Source of the DNA: Novosphingobium chloroacetimidivorans
GTDB lineage: Bacteria; Pseudomonadota; Alphaproteobacteria; Sphingomonadales; Sphingomonadaceae
DNA length: 64,000 nt
Assembly: GCF_014204535.1 (NCBI RefSeq)
Contig: NZ_JACHLR010000014.1
Location: 62,001-126,000, forward strand
Direction of reading: 5' to 3'
Each line of letters opens with the position of its first letter. The first letter of the stretch is position 1. A program made the position numbers and the translations under genes. This document shows, in pieces, positions 43,439 to 53,330 of the stretch. The notes under the pieces were generated by a model. It worked only from the letters and a program-made list of their open reading frames with translations, was not told the origin of the DNA and did no database searches.

Positions 43439-44617
43439 TTATTGCGGCGTCAGCTTGAGCAGGCGTCCCGCTCCGGACTCCTTGCCGTCTTCCAGCAGCC
43501 ACACAGCGCCATCGGGTCCCTGTGCGATGTCGCGGATGCGGTGTTCCACCGGCGTTCGGGCGACTTCCCGAGCAGTCTCGCCATCGATGGCGACCCGCAC
43601 CAGCACGTTTGGCTTCATGCCGCCGATCAGCGCTTGCCCGCGCCAAGAGGGGAACATGGTGCCGGAGTAGAACATGAAGTCGCCCGGCGCGATCACCGGG
43701 TTCCAGCTGATCGCGGGCTTCGCGAGATCGGGCCGCGTGCTGTTGCGCGGGATCGGCCGACCATCGTAGTGGTCGCCGTCGGAAACCAGCGGCCAGCCAT
43801 AATTCTGGCCGGCCTTGACGAGGTTCAACTCGTCGCCGCCCGCGGGCCCGTGTTCCAGATCCCACAGCCGACCCTGCGCATCGAACGCCAGGCCGAGCAC
43901 GTTGCGATGGCCATAAGTCCAGATCTGGTTCGATGGCGAGCCCTTGGCCGCGAAGGGATTGCCGTTCGCCGGAGTGCCGTCGAGGTTGAGGCGCAGCACC
44001 TTGCCCAGGTTGACGGAAAGGTCCTGCGCGGGCGTAAACTTCTGGCGCTCGCCCGACGCGACGAACAGGTACCGGCCGTCGGGCGAGAAGGCGATCCGGT
44101 GCGAGTAGTGACCCTGGCCGGTCACCTTGGGTTCCTGGCGCCAGATGACCTTGAGGTCCTGCAGCGAGCAGGCGAGCGGGGTGGCGCAAGCCAGCTTGCC
44201 GCGCCCGACGACGGCGCCGCGCGTGTCGCCGCTGCCTGCCTCTGCCCAGCTGAGATAGACCGTGCGACCATCCAGCGAAGTGCCGCCAGCGACAACATCA
44301 GGCCCAAACACCACGTCGCCAAGACCGCCCTGGCCGCCATAGGCCACCTTGGGCACGCCGCTCACCGAGCCGATCTTGCCGTCCTTCAGGCGGAATTTCA
44401 GCGCGCCCTTGCGCTCCGTGACCAGCAGGATGCCGGTGCCTTCGTCGAAGTCCATCGCCCATGGCTCGTCGAACTGGGCGATGGCCTCGGTCTTGAACCC
44501 GTCGGCCGGAGCGGGCGAGGCCTTTTCCCCCGAGGACGAGGCGCCACAGCTTGCGAGGCCGATGACGAGGGGCGATACAAGGGCGAGATAGCGGCCAGTG
44601 CCGTGCATGTCGGTCAT
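43439..44617 (-). CDS. PQQ-dependent sugar dehydrogenase (lipoprotein)
   Basis: Soluble-glucose-dehydrogenase-type (YliI/Asd-like) six-bladed propeller that oxidises sugars in the periplasm using PQQ. About 392 residues. A lipobox GLASC puts the lipid Cys at residue 24. Propeller motifs include RIAFSPDGRYLFVASGE, IWTYGHRNVLGLAFD and LWDLEHGPAGGDELN, whose Asp, Arg and Gly-Asn residues bind sugar and cofactor. Two in-frame starts, ATG 44617 and 44608, are possible. The first is only 5 bp from the divergent rnhB start. Confidence 0.88.
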   Translation of the reverse strand: MTDMHGTGRYLALVSPLVIGLASCGASSSGEKASPAPADGFKTEAIAQFDEPWAMDFDEGTGILLVTERKGALKFRLKDGKIGSVSGVPKVAYGGQGGLGDVVFGPDVVAGGTSLDGRTVYLSWAEAGSGDTRGAVVGRGKLACATPLACSLQDLKVIWRQEPKVTGQGHYSHRIAFSPDGRYLFVASGERQKFTPAQDLSVNLGKVLRLNLDGTPANGNPFAAKGSPSNQIWTYGHRNVLGLAFDAQGRLWDLEHGPAGGDELNLVKAGQNYGWPLVSDGDHYDGRPIPRNSTRPDLAKPAISWNPVIAPGDFMFYSGTMFPSWRGQALIGGMKPNVLVRVAIDGETAREVARTPVEHRIRDIAQGPDGAVWLLEDGKESGAGRLLKLTPQ

Positions 44618-44622
44618 AGTCC

Positions 44623-45273
44623 TTGGTAACGCACAACTCACCATCGGTTCCCCGCGCGTGGTATCCTGAGGCCGATTATGTCGTCGGGGTAGATGAAGCG
44701 GGGCGGGGCCCGCTGGCCGGACCTGTCGTCGCTGCAGCTGTCGTGCTGTGCAAGCCGCGCCCTGCCGGGCTCGACGATTCCAAAAAGCTCACGCGGGACA
44801 GGCGCGCGTCCTTGGAGGCGAGCATCAAGCGCCGGTGCCGCTGGGCTGTGGGTGTCGTCGATGTCGACCAGATCGACCAGCTGAACATTTTCGGCGCCAC
44901 GATGCTGGCGATGACGCTCGCCGTGCGGGGGTTGTGCGAACAGCTGGGGACCGCCCCGCGCGAGGTGCTGATCGACGGCAACCTGACGCCGGCCGGGCGC
45001 CGGCCCGAATGGTGCTGGCAGGCCCGGCCGATCGTGGGGGGCGATGCGATCGAGCCATGCATCTCGGCTGCCTCGATCATCGCCAAGGAGCATCGCGACC
45101 GGCTGATGCGCGACTTGGCATCGGCGCACCCGCACTATGGCTGGGAGCGCAATGCCGGCTATGGTACGCCCGAGCACCTGGCGGCGCTGCGCCGCCATGG
45201 GCCGACGCCGCACCACCGCCGCAGCTTCGCACCGGTATCGCAGCTGAGCCTCGAACTGGAGACGCTGTCATGA
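44623..45273 (+). CDS. rnhB: Ribonuclease HII
   Basis: Removes RNA from RNA-DNA hybrids, including single ribonucleotides in DNA. The 216-residue product holds VVGVDEAGRGPLAGPVVAAA with the catalytic Asp-Glu, and GLDDSKKLT. Further acidic residues occur in the DG motif (LIDGNLTP) and in SAASIIAKEHRD. The only possible in-frame start between the upstream TAG (44617-44619) and the active site is TTG 44623, an uncommon initiation codon. The end overlaps the SDR gene by 4 bp. rnhB close to ccrM is the usual alphaproteobacterial arrangement. Confidence 0.93.
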   Translation: MVTHNSPSVPRAWYPEADYVVGVDEAGRGPLAGPVVAAAVVLCKPRPAGLDDSKKLTRDRRASLEASIKRRCRWAVGVVDVDQIDQLNIFGATMLAMTLAVRGLCEQLGTAPREVLIDGNLTPAGRRPEWCWQARPIVGGDAIEPCISAASIIAKEHRDRLMRDLASAHPHYGWERNAGYGTPEHLAALRRHGPTPHHRRSFAPVSQLSLELETLS

Positions 45274-46184
45274 ACGGTTTTACTGTTGCTGACGTGACCG
45301 ACCAGACGGGCAAGTGCTTCGTGGTGACAGGTGCGAACACCGGCCTTGGTCTTGAAATCTCCAAGACGCTGGCGATGCACGGGGCGCGGGTCGTCCTGGC
45401 TTGTCGCAACGAAGCCAAGGCCACGGCGGCCATGGCGGTGATCCGCAACCTGGTGCCGCAAGCGAACCTCGGCTTCGCGAAGCTCGATCAGGGCGACCTC
45501 GACAGCGTCGCCGCGTGCGCAGAGCAATTGCAAGCCGAAGACCGGATCGATGCATTGATCAACAACGCCGGGGTGATGATGCCTCCGCTGGAGCGGACCG
45601 CCCAAGGGCACGAACCGCAGTTCGGGATCAACCACCTTGGCTGCTTTGCGCTGAGTTGCCGTCTGCTCCCGAAGTTGGCACAGGCGCCGCGCGGCCGGGT
45701 GGTGGTTACGTCCAGCCTCGCGCATCATGGTGGAAAGATCGAATGGGACGACCTCGACGCCCACCAAAGCTATACTGATCGCCGCTATTCGGACAGCAAG
45801 TTGATGAACCTGCTGTTCGCGCTGGAACTGGGCCGCCGACTTCGAGCTGCCGGTTCTCCCGTCATCGCCGTCGCCTGTCATCCCGGCGTGGCGGCGACCG
45901 ATTTGGGCCGCAACCTTGGCGCTTTCGGCAGGCTGATTTGGCCACTGGCGGGTACCCTCTTCAATTCAGCGGAGCAGGGCGCCGCGCCAACGCTTCAGGC
46001 CGCGACCCAGCCTGATGTGAAGCCGGGCGGCTACTATGGCCCGCAGCAGATCTTCGGCATGCGCGGCAGCTCAGGCTTGGCAAAGATCGGCAAGGTCGCG
46101 CTCGACCGAGAGGCGGCGAGACGCCTCTGGAACGTGTCGGTAGAGATGACCGGCGTCGATCCCCGACTGCCGGACGCTGCATGA
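45270..46184 (+). CDS. SDR-family oxidoreductase (retinol dehydrogenase-like)
   Basis: A 304-residue short-chain dehydrogenase of the retinol/protochlorophyllide reductase-like group. It has FVVTGANTGLGLEISKTLA with the cofactor glycine motif, then INNAGVM, and the catalytic Tyr-x3-Lys in YTDRRYSDSKLMNLLF. It is translationally coupled to rnhB by an ATGA overlap although no shared function is known, and separates rnhB from ccrM. Substrate unknown. Confidence 0.9.
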   Translation: MNGFTVADVTDQTGKCFVVTGANTGLGLEISKTLAMHGARVVLACRNEAKATAAMAVIRNLVPQANLGFAKLDQGDLDSVAACAEQLQAEDRIDALINNAGVMMPPLERTAQGHEPQFGINHLGCFALSCRLLPKLAQAPRGRVVVTSSLAHHGGKIEWDDLDAHQSYTDRRYSDSKLMNLLFALELGRRLRAAGSPVIAVACHPGVAATDLGRNLGAFGRLIWPLAGTLFNSAEQGAAPTLQAATQPDVKPGGYYGPQQIFGMRGSSGLAKIGKVALDREAARRLWNVSVEMTGVDPRLPDAA

Positions 46185-46195
46185 GAAACTAAGGC

Positions 46196-47415
<1,220 letters not shown>

Positions 47416-47425
47416 GGCCAGTCTG

Positions 47426-48541
47426 GTGAGACAACGCCTTTACCTGCGCCCGATCGCCTTCGCCGAGAGCCCGCAGAGCGAGCACGGTGAAACTGTGCGG
47501 CTCGGCGGATCGCTCGTCTGGGCAAGCCGTTTCGCGCTGATCACGCGCGAGGGCTCAAGGATTACGTCTCGCGAGCGGGTTTGCGTGGCAGACATCGCCT
47601 CTGCGCTCGCCGCGCTTCCCGACGATCTGGCGCGGCAAGGAGAGTCGCAGTTGGCGGCGTTCCGCAAGGTCCACGCACCGCTGGTGCTGGGTGCGCGCAC
47701 GGTGCGGCTCGATCAGCCGCAAGTCATGGGCATCCTCAACGTGACGCCGGACAGCTTCTCCGACGGCGGACAGTTCCTCGACGATCCGCAGGCGGCGCTC
47801 GATCATGCCGCCGCCATGCTGGAGGCGGGTGCGGCGATCGTCGACGTGGGCGGCGAGTCCACCCGGCCCGGCGCCGCCGCCGTGTGGGAGGGGGACGAGA
47901 TCAAGCGCGTCGTGCCGGTCGTGCAGCGGCTCGCAGCCATGGGTGCGGCCATCAGCGTCGACACGCGCCGACCCGCCGTCATGGAGACGGCGCTGGCGGC
48001 GGGCGCGCACTTGATCAACGACGTCTCGGCGCTGCGCCACGATCCCCGCAGCCTGGAGTTCGCGGCGCAGTCCGGCGCGTCCGTGGTGTTGATGCATGCA
48101 CCGGGCGAGGGCGAGGACCTGCATGCCGGTGGCGCCTACGCCGATATCGTGCTCGACGTTTTCGATTGGCTGGCGGACCGGCGCGACGCTGCGATCGCGG
48201 CGGGTGTCGCACCCGAACGGATCGTGCTCGACCCCGGACTGGGCTTTGGCAAGTCGGTCGCCGGCAATCTGGCGCTGATGAACGCACTGCCGCTGTTTCA
48301 CGCCCTTGGACATCCCCTGATGGTCGGGGCGAGCCGCAAGCGGATGATCGGCGCCTTGTCCAACGAAGCGCCCGCGCACCAGCGGCTCGGCGGATCGCTG
48401 ACACTGGCGCTCAAGGCTCTGGATGCCGGCGTGCACCTGCTGCGCGTCCACGACGTGTTCGAGACGGTGCAGGCCGTGCGTGTCTGGCGCGGCCTGCGCG
48501 ACGCGGCGCTCACCGACTTTGCGCAGCTACCCTCAAGCTAA
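47426..48541 (+). CDS. folP: Dihydropteroate synthase
   Basis: Joins p-aminobenzoate to the pterin pyrophosphate in folate synthesis; target of sulfonamides. Of 371 residues, the first ~95 form an extension before the TIM barrel, as in other sphingomonads. The barrel signatures are MGILNVTPDSFSDGG and VDVGGESTRPGA, with GASRKRMIG near the end. The start is GTG 47426, 10 bp after ccrM, suggesting one transcript. folE, acting earlier, is elsewhere. Confidence 0.94.
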   Translation: MRQRLYLRPIAFAESPQSEHGETVRLGGSLVWASRFALITREGSRITSRERVCVADIASALAALPDDLARQGESQLAAFRKVHAPLVLGARTVRLDQPQVMGILNVTPDSFSDGGQFLDDPQAALDHAAAMLEAGAAIVDVGGESTRPGAAAVWEGDEIKRVVPVVQRLAAMGAAISVDTRRPAVMETALAAGAHLINDVSALRHDPRSLEFAAQSGASVVLMHAPGEGEDLHAGGAYADIVLDVFDWLADRRDAAIAAGVAPERIVLDPGLGFGKSVAGNLALMNALPLFHALGHPLMVGASRKRMIGALSNEAPAHQRLGGSLTLALKALDAGVHLLRVHDVFETVQAVRVWRGLRDAALTDFAQLPSS

Positions 48542-48726
48542 ACCGCGGATGAACCGCGCATTTCTGCGGGATGAACAAGGCCGGACCCATGCGTCTACTA
48601 GGCGACACATGGCTCTATTGACCGTCTGGCAGGCGCCGTTCGTCTTTTCGTCGGGAGGCATTTGGCAGGTCGGTACGTTCTTCGCTCGATGCTCGGGTTC
48701 GACCCGGAAAGCAAAGGAGACCGACC

Positions 48727-49071
48727 ATGAACAAGAACCATGTGCTCGCCGCCCTGGCCCTCGTTGCCGCGCCGACCACTGCCATCGCGCTGCCGATGAT
48801 GTATGAGGAACAGGCGGCGCACGAGGAAGAGAGCCGCATCATCCGTGCGCCGATCGGCGGCATCCAGAACAGCCGCTGGTTCGACTACCGCACCAACGTC
48901 AACGAGACGCGCAAGGAACTCGCGAGCGACTTGCGCCATGCCACCGACACCGAGGATCGCCGCGACGCTTGGGACGAGTACGGCACCGAACTGCGCCATG
49001 AGCGCGTGACGTACATCTCGCATATGGCGAAGAGGGGTTATCGCATTCCCCAGGTCTACGTCGGTGACTGA
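48727..49071 (+). CDS. Small secreted hypothetical protein, 114 aa
   Basis: Unknown function. A strong Shine-Dalgarno (AAAGGAGA) precedes ATG 48727. A signal peptide covers about residues 1-22 (ending near AIALP). The mature part is charged and helical, with many Glu, Arg and His, and no Cys (for example NETRKELASDLRHATDTEDR). It could be a periplasmic helical bundle. It follows folP by 185 bp, a gap in which I see no other gene. Confidence 0.65.
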   Translation: MNKNHVLAALALVAAPTTAIALPMMYEEQAAHEEESRIIRAPIGGIQNSRWFDYRTNVNETRKELASDLRHATDTEDRRDAWDEYGTELRHERVTYISHMAKRGYRIPQVYVGD

Positions 49072-49162
49072 ACGGGTTGTCACGCGCTGCCCATCGGGCG
49101 GCGGGAGGAGGGGGAGGGCGCAAGTCCTCCCCCTCATTGCGTTCGACGGTCACGAGACGACG

Positions 49163-49939
49163 TCAGAGGCTGTAGCCCCCGTCGCTGACAAGCACTGTCC
49201 CGGTCACGTTCCACGCCGCGTCCGACAGCAGGAACACGATCTGCGCGGCCATCTCTGCGGCTGTGGCAGGACGGCCCAGCGGCGTCGTCTCCGCGGCGAG
49301 TACGTCGAGAGCCGCCTGCCGGCTGCCGAGGTCCTCGACCATCTGCGCGAAGTGCGCGTTGCGGGTCCAGATCGGCGTGTCCACCCGGCCGGGCGCAACC
49401 GCGTTGATGCGTATGCCGTCGCCCGCATGCTCGGCTGCCGCGATCCTAGCCAGGTGCGCGACCGCGGCCTTGCTCGCCCCGTAAGCGGCGGTGCCGGCGA
49501 TCGGCTTCAGGCCCGCGACCGAACTGGTCAGCACCGCACTGCGACCGCGCGCTTCGCCGTCGAGGGTCATCGCGCGCAGGGCCGACCGGAGGCTGAGGAA
49601 CATGCCATCCAGGTTGACCGAAAGGATGCGCCGCCACTCGTCGAACCCCAGGCTTGTGATCGGTGCAGCATCTGCGACCCCGGCGTTGAGCACCGCGTGG
49701 TCGATTGTTCCGATGGATTGGTCTATCCTGTTCCACAGCGCCTCGTCGGTGACGTCGCCGATCCAACGCTGCACCGTGCAGCGGAGAGGCAGCGCATCCA
49801 GTCCGTCCGCGTCCTGGTCTACCAGGACCAGCCGCTCGATACCGGCATCGTTCAAGGCGCAAGCCACCGCAGCACCGATGCCCGAAGCCGCGCCGGTGAC
49901 GAGCGCCGAGCGGCCGTTGAAGCTCGTGCCCGCCGTCAT
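49163..49939 (-). CDS. SDR-family oxidoreductase
   Basis: Short-chain dehydrogenase of 258 residues. NAD(P) motif LVTGAASGIGAAVA near residue 14, LNAGVAD for the NNAG element, SSVAGL with the catalytic Ser, and YGASKAAVAHLARI for Tyr-Lys. The C-terminal VLVSDGGYSL is typical of classical SDRs. The start overlaps the NTF2-like gene by ATGA, so the two are co-translated and probably act in one catabolic step; the substrate is unknown. Confidence 0.9.
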   Translation of the reverse strand: MTAGTSFNGRSALVTGAASGIGAAVACALNDAGIERLVLVDQDADGLDALPLRCTVQRWIGDVTDEALWNRIDQSIGTIDHAVLNAGVADAAPITSLGFDEWRRILSVNLDGMFLSLRSALRAMTLDGEARGRSAVLTSSVAGLKPIAGTAAYGASKAAVAHLARIAAAEHAGDGIRINAVAPGRVDTPIWTRNAHFAQMVEDLGSRQAALDVLAAETTPLGRPATAAEMAAQIVFLLSDAAWNVTGTVLVSDGGYSL

Positions 49940-50397
49940 GCGACTTCCACGCGCAGCCGCTCGATGCGGGTGGTCTGCAGCTTCCAGCCATCGCCGCGGT
50001 CGGTATAGGTTTCGTGATAGCGTCCCCAGCCGGTCAGACGCGCAAAGGCGCCGCCTGGAGGCATGAAGAAGCGGTCGGTGAACGACCAGATTGCCCGCGC
50101 ATTTCGAGCATCCTCGATTGTGATGTCGGGGTCGTGGCCTTGGTGGACCGAGACCACTTGCATGCCGACCGCCTCACGCACCGGCCAACTCTCTCGGCCG
50201 CGCATGACCACATTCATGGCTGGCATGTGGTCGATCCCGGTGACCGGGTCGGTACAGCAGCCCATGTAGTCGAGCACGCAATCCTCGGCGAGGATCGAGC
50301 GGACCTGCAGGCCGTCGCCACTGTCGACGCCGCGAAAGTAGCGCGACTTGACCTGGCGGATGGCCTCGGTCGCAGCGAGGCGCTCGCTTGTGTCCAT
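49936..50397 (-). CDS. SnoaL/NTF2-like protein
   Basis: A 153-residue alpha+beta barrel protein of the SnoaL/limonene-epoxide-hydrolase/LinA superfamily. The N-terminal helix ATEAIRQVKSRYFRGVDSGD and the following ILAEDCVLDYM are characteristic, as is the C-terminal KLQTTRIERLRV strand. Such proteins are often small hydrolases, isomerases or dehydratases partnering an SDR, as here (4-bp overlap). The pair lies just downstream of the NtrC-like regulator gene on the same strand; a shared operon is possible but not shown. Confidence 0.82.
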   Translation of the reverse strand: MDTSERLAATEAIRQVKSRYFRGVDSGDGLQVRSILAEDCVLDYMGCCTDPVTGIDHMPAMNVVMRGRESWPVREAVGMQVVSVHQGHDPDITIEDARNARAIWSFTDRFFMPPGGAFARLTGWGRYHETYTDRGDGWKLQTTRIERLRVEVA

Positions 50398-50435
50398 GCA
50401 TCCCTTCCTTGCTCTTGCGGGAAGGTCTGGACGGC

Positions 50436-51860
50436 TCAGGCGGCGTTGTCGATGCCCAGTTCGCTTAGCTTGCGGTACAGGGTCGACCGACCGATGCCGA
50501 GGCGTCGCGCAACCTCTGTCATGCGACCGCGATAGAGCCCGATCGCCAGCCGGATCACGTCCGCCTCGATCTCCTCCAGCGGGCGCAGGTTCCCGTCCGC
50601 AGTGTAGAGCATCACGCCAGAGCTGCTCTGCGCAGGTGCGGATGAGGATGTGGACTGCGTGGGGCCAAGGATGTTGAGAAGCTGTGGAAAGTCTTCCGCC
50701 GTGAGGGCGTCACCATCGCAGAACACCGCCGCGCGGAACAGCACGGCCTGGAGCTGGCGCACGTTGCCCGGCCAGTCGTAGGCGGCCAAGAGCGAGAGCG
50801 CGCCATCGGTGATCCCCAGTCCGCGCAGGCCCGGCTGCTCGCCGATGCGGGCGAGGAAATGGCGCGAGAGCGAAGGAATGTCGCCGATCCGCTCGCGCAA
50901 GGGGGCGAGGGTGACGGTGACTTGCGACAGCGCCTCGTGCAGTTCGGGCAGGAACAGGCCTTCGTCGACCAGTTCCTTCAGCGGCACGTTGCTGGCGGCG
51001 ATCAGGCGCACGTCGATGCGGAAGCTGTGGCGCACGCCGATCGGCCGCACGTCGCCGCGCTTGACCGATTCCAGCAACCGCTCCTGCACGCTGAGCGGCA
51101 TGCGGTCGATTTCGTCGAGAGCGAGAGTGGCGCCATCGCAATGCTGGAGCGCACCGATCTGGCGGTCGAACGCACCCGGAAAGGCGCCTTTCTCGTGCCC
51201 GAACAGTACGGACTCGATGGTGTTCGCCGGAGTGCCACCGATGTTGACGATGCGCAGCGGCATCTTCGCGCGGGGGCTGGCCGCATGCATGGCGCGGATC
51301 AGCATCTCCTTGCCCGACCCGCTCTCGCCCTCGATCAGCACCGGACCGTGACCGCGCGCAGCCTTCGCGGCGACGGCCAGCGCCTTGCGGAAGGTAGGCG
51401 CCGCGCCGATCATCGATTCGAAGTCGGGCGTGGAAGGCATCTTCTCGGTCAGGGGAGCAAGCTCGTCGCGCGGCGCCTCCTGCGTGGTGGCGACACGCAG
51501 GGCTTGCATCAGCCGGTCCGGAGCGACGGGCTTGATCAGGTAGTCGGTCGCGCCAGAGCGCATCGCTTCCACCGCCAGCAGCGGCGATGTGCTGGCGGTC
51601 AGCATCAGGATCGGCAGGGCAGGGCGGCGTGCCTTGAGTTCGGCGATCAGCGCGCAGGCATCGTCGCCGGGCACCCACTGGTCAAGGATGATGGCGTTGA
51701 GCTGCATGCCCTGGCGCGTGCCGAGCGTGGCGATGGCCGTCTCCGCATCCCGCGCGATGATCGTGCGCCAACCCTCGCGGGCGGCAAGCGCCGAGACGAG
51801 GCGGCTCTGTGCCGGCTCGTCGTCGATCAGCATGAGGAGGCGTGGTTCGAATTCGGCCAT
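50436..51860 (-). CDS. NtrC-family response regulator with altered GAFTGA loop
   Basis: A 474-residue receiver-AAA+-Fis protein. The receiver (1-120) keeps Asp13, Asp14 and phospho-acceptor Asp60 (AIILDQWVPG). The AAA+ domain has Walker A GESGSGKE and Walker B LALDEIDRM. The loop that normally contacts sigma-54 reads GAFPGA, with Pro228 replacing the critical Thr. The C-terminal Fis-type HTH is intact (EVARRLGIGRSTLYRKLSEL). It may therefore act without sigma-54 or with altered coupling, as known for some diverged NtrC-type proteins; this is inference. No partner kinase is adjacent. Confidence 0.88.
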   Translation of the reverse strand: MAEFEPRLLMLIDDEPAQSRLVSALAAREGWRTIIARDAETAIATLGTRQGMQLNAIILDQWVPGDDACALIAELKARRPALPILMLTASTSPLLAVEAMRSGATDYLIKPVAPDRLMQALRVATTQEAPRDELAPLTEKMPSTPDFESMIGAAPTFRKALAVAAKAARGHGPVLIEGESGSGKEMLIRAMHAASPRAKMPLRIVNIGGTPANTIESVLFGHEKGAFPGAFDRQIGALQHCDGATLALDEIDRMPLSVQERLLESVKRGDVRPIGVRHSFRIDVRLIAASNVPLKELVDEGLFLPELHEALSQVTVTLAPLRERIGDIPSLSRHFLARIGEQPGLRGLGITDGALSLLAAYDWPGNVRQLQAVLFRAAVFCDGDALTAEDFPQLLNILGPTQSTSSSAPAQSSSGVMLYTADGNLRPLEEIEADVIRLAIGLYRGRMTEVARRLGIGRSTLYRKLSELGIDNAA

Positions 51861-52062
51861 TGTAATGTGCGGTGTCGCCCTCGCCCCCGATCGGAACGGT
51901 GCCTGCTTAAGAGCACGCGAGTAAAAACCGGATTAAACGCGCGAATCTTTCTGGACCGAACTTACCGGATTGCCCTTTCGGACGCGGCAGGTCTTGAGCG
52001 CGGCTGCAGGCCCGGCTAGAGCCGGCACATCTGGTTCAAGCAAGCACAGGAAAACTTCTCCC

Positions 52063-52188
52063 ATGGCATCAGGCAATGACATGAAGGCCGCAACGCAGAC
52101 CTATGGCGGCTTCCTGACGCTGGTGAAGATCGGAACCGTGGCCTCCGTGATCGTCGCGGCCTTCGTCGTCCTGCTGATCGCGTCCTGA
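52063..52188 (+). CDS. aa3-type cytochrome c oxidase subunit IV, 41 aa
   Basis: A tiny single-helix membrane protein. MASGNDMKAATQTYGGFLTL leads into a transmembrane helix ending VVLLIAS, the layout of bacterial aa3 oxidase subunit IV. AGGAAAA lies about 10 bp upstream of the ATG. It precedes pntAA by only 8 bp, an association I recall from other sphingomonads. The oxidase core genes are not in the window. Confidence 0.85.
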   Translation: MASGNDMKAATQTYGGFLTLVKIGTVASVIVAAFVVLLIAS

Positions 52189-52196
52189 CCGGGACC

Positions 52197-53330
52197 GTGC
52201 CCGTGGAGCGGCGGATCGCGGTTCTCAAGGAACGCGCTTCCGGGGAGACCCGGGTCTCCGCCACGCCCGAGACAGTCAGGAAACTGATCGGTCTGGGCGG
52301 CTCGGTCGCGGTGGAGGCCGGGGCAGGACTTGCCGCCTCGATCGCGGACGAGGATTATCGCGCTGCCGGTGCCCAGGTTGGCACGGCCGATCAAGTGCTC
52401 GCGGGCGCGCAGATCGTGCTGGGCGTGCAGGCGCCGGATGCGGTACTGCTCGCTCAGGCTGCACCCGGCGCATGGGTCGTCGCCATCCATGATCCGTTCG
52501 GCAGACGCGAGCGGGTCGACGCCCTGGCGGCTGCCGGGTTCGAGGGCCTGGCGATGGAACTGATGCCGCGCATCACGCGCGCGCAATCGATGGACGTGCT
52601 GTCCAGCCAATCCAACCTCGCCGGCTACAAGGCGGTGATCGCGGCCGCGGACATCTACGGCCGCGCCTTTCCGATGATGATGACCGCGGCGGGCACGATC
52701 AGCGCCGCGAAGGTCTTCGTCATGGGCGTGGGTGTCGCGGGCCTCCAGGCGATCGCGACAGCGCGGCGCCTGGGTGCGCAAGTCTCCGCCACCGACGTCC
52801 GCGCGGCGACCAGGGAGCAGATCCAGTCGCTGGGCGCCAAGCCGATCTTCGTCGAGAACGTCGCCGGGATCGAAGGCGAAGGCGCCGGCGGCTATGCGAC
52901 CGAGATGTCGGACGAGTACCAGCGCGCGCAGGCCGAGCTTGTATCCAGCCACATCGCCAAGCAGGATATCGTCATCACCACGGCGCTGATCCCCGGCCGC
53001 GCCGCACCGCGCCTGGTCACCGACGCGCAGATCGCGACGATGAAGCCAGGCAGCGTGATCTTCGACTTTGCCGCGCCGCAAGGCGGCAATGTCGAGGGTA
53101 CCGTGCCGGACCAGGTGATCGAGCGGCATGGCGTGAAGCTAATGGGCTTCGCCAACACGCCGGCGCAGCTGCCGGCCGATGCCTCGGCCTTGTATGCGCG
53201 CAACCTGCTGAACTTCCTCACCGCGTTCTGGGACAAGGAACAGGGCGGTCCGGTGCTGGACGACGAGATCGGCGAAGCGATCCGCCTGACGCGGGGCGGC
53301 CAGGTGGTGCATCCGAGGTTGCTGGGTTGA
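52197..53330 (+). CDS. pntAA: NAD(P) transhydrogenase subunit alpha, part 1 (PntAA, NAD(H)-binding dI)
   Basis: NAD(H)-binding domain I of the proton-translocating transhydrogenase that makes NADPH from NADH using the proton gradient. 377 residues. It starts VERRIAVLKERASGETRVSA; the R-Q-D loop and SQSNLAGYKAVIAAADIYGR are intact, and the Rossmann motif is VMGVGVAGLQAIATARRLGA. The start is GTG 52197. Its stop overlaps the TTG start of the inserted DUF559 gene, so the usual direct neighbour pntAB is displaced by 467 bp. Confidence 0.94.
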   Translation: MPVERRIAVLKERASGETRVSATPETVRKLIGLGGSVAVEAGAGLAASIADEDYRAAGAQVGTADQVLAGAQIVLGVQAPDAVLLAQAAPGAWVVAIHDPFGRRERVDALAAAGFEGLAMELMPRITRAQSMDVLSSQSNLAGYKAVIAAADIYGRAFPMMMTAAGTISAAKVFVMGVGVAGLQAIATARRLGAQVSATDVRAATREQIQSLGAKPIFVENVAGIEGEGAGGYATEMSDEYQRAQAELVSSHIAKQDIVITTALIPGRAAPRLVTDAQIATMKPGSVIFDFAAPQGGNVEGTVPDQVIERHGVKLMGFANTPAQLPADASALYARNLLNFLTAFWDKEQGGPVLDDEIGEAIRLTRGGQVVHPRLLG

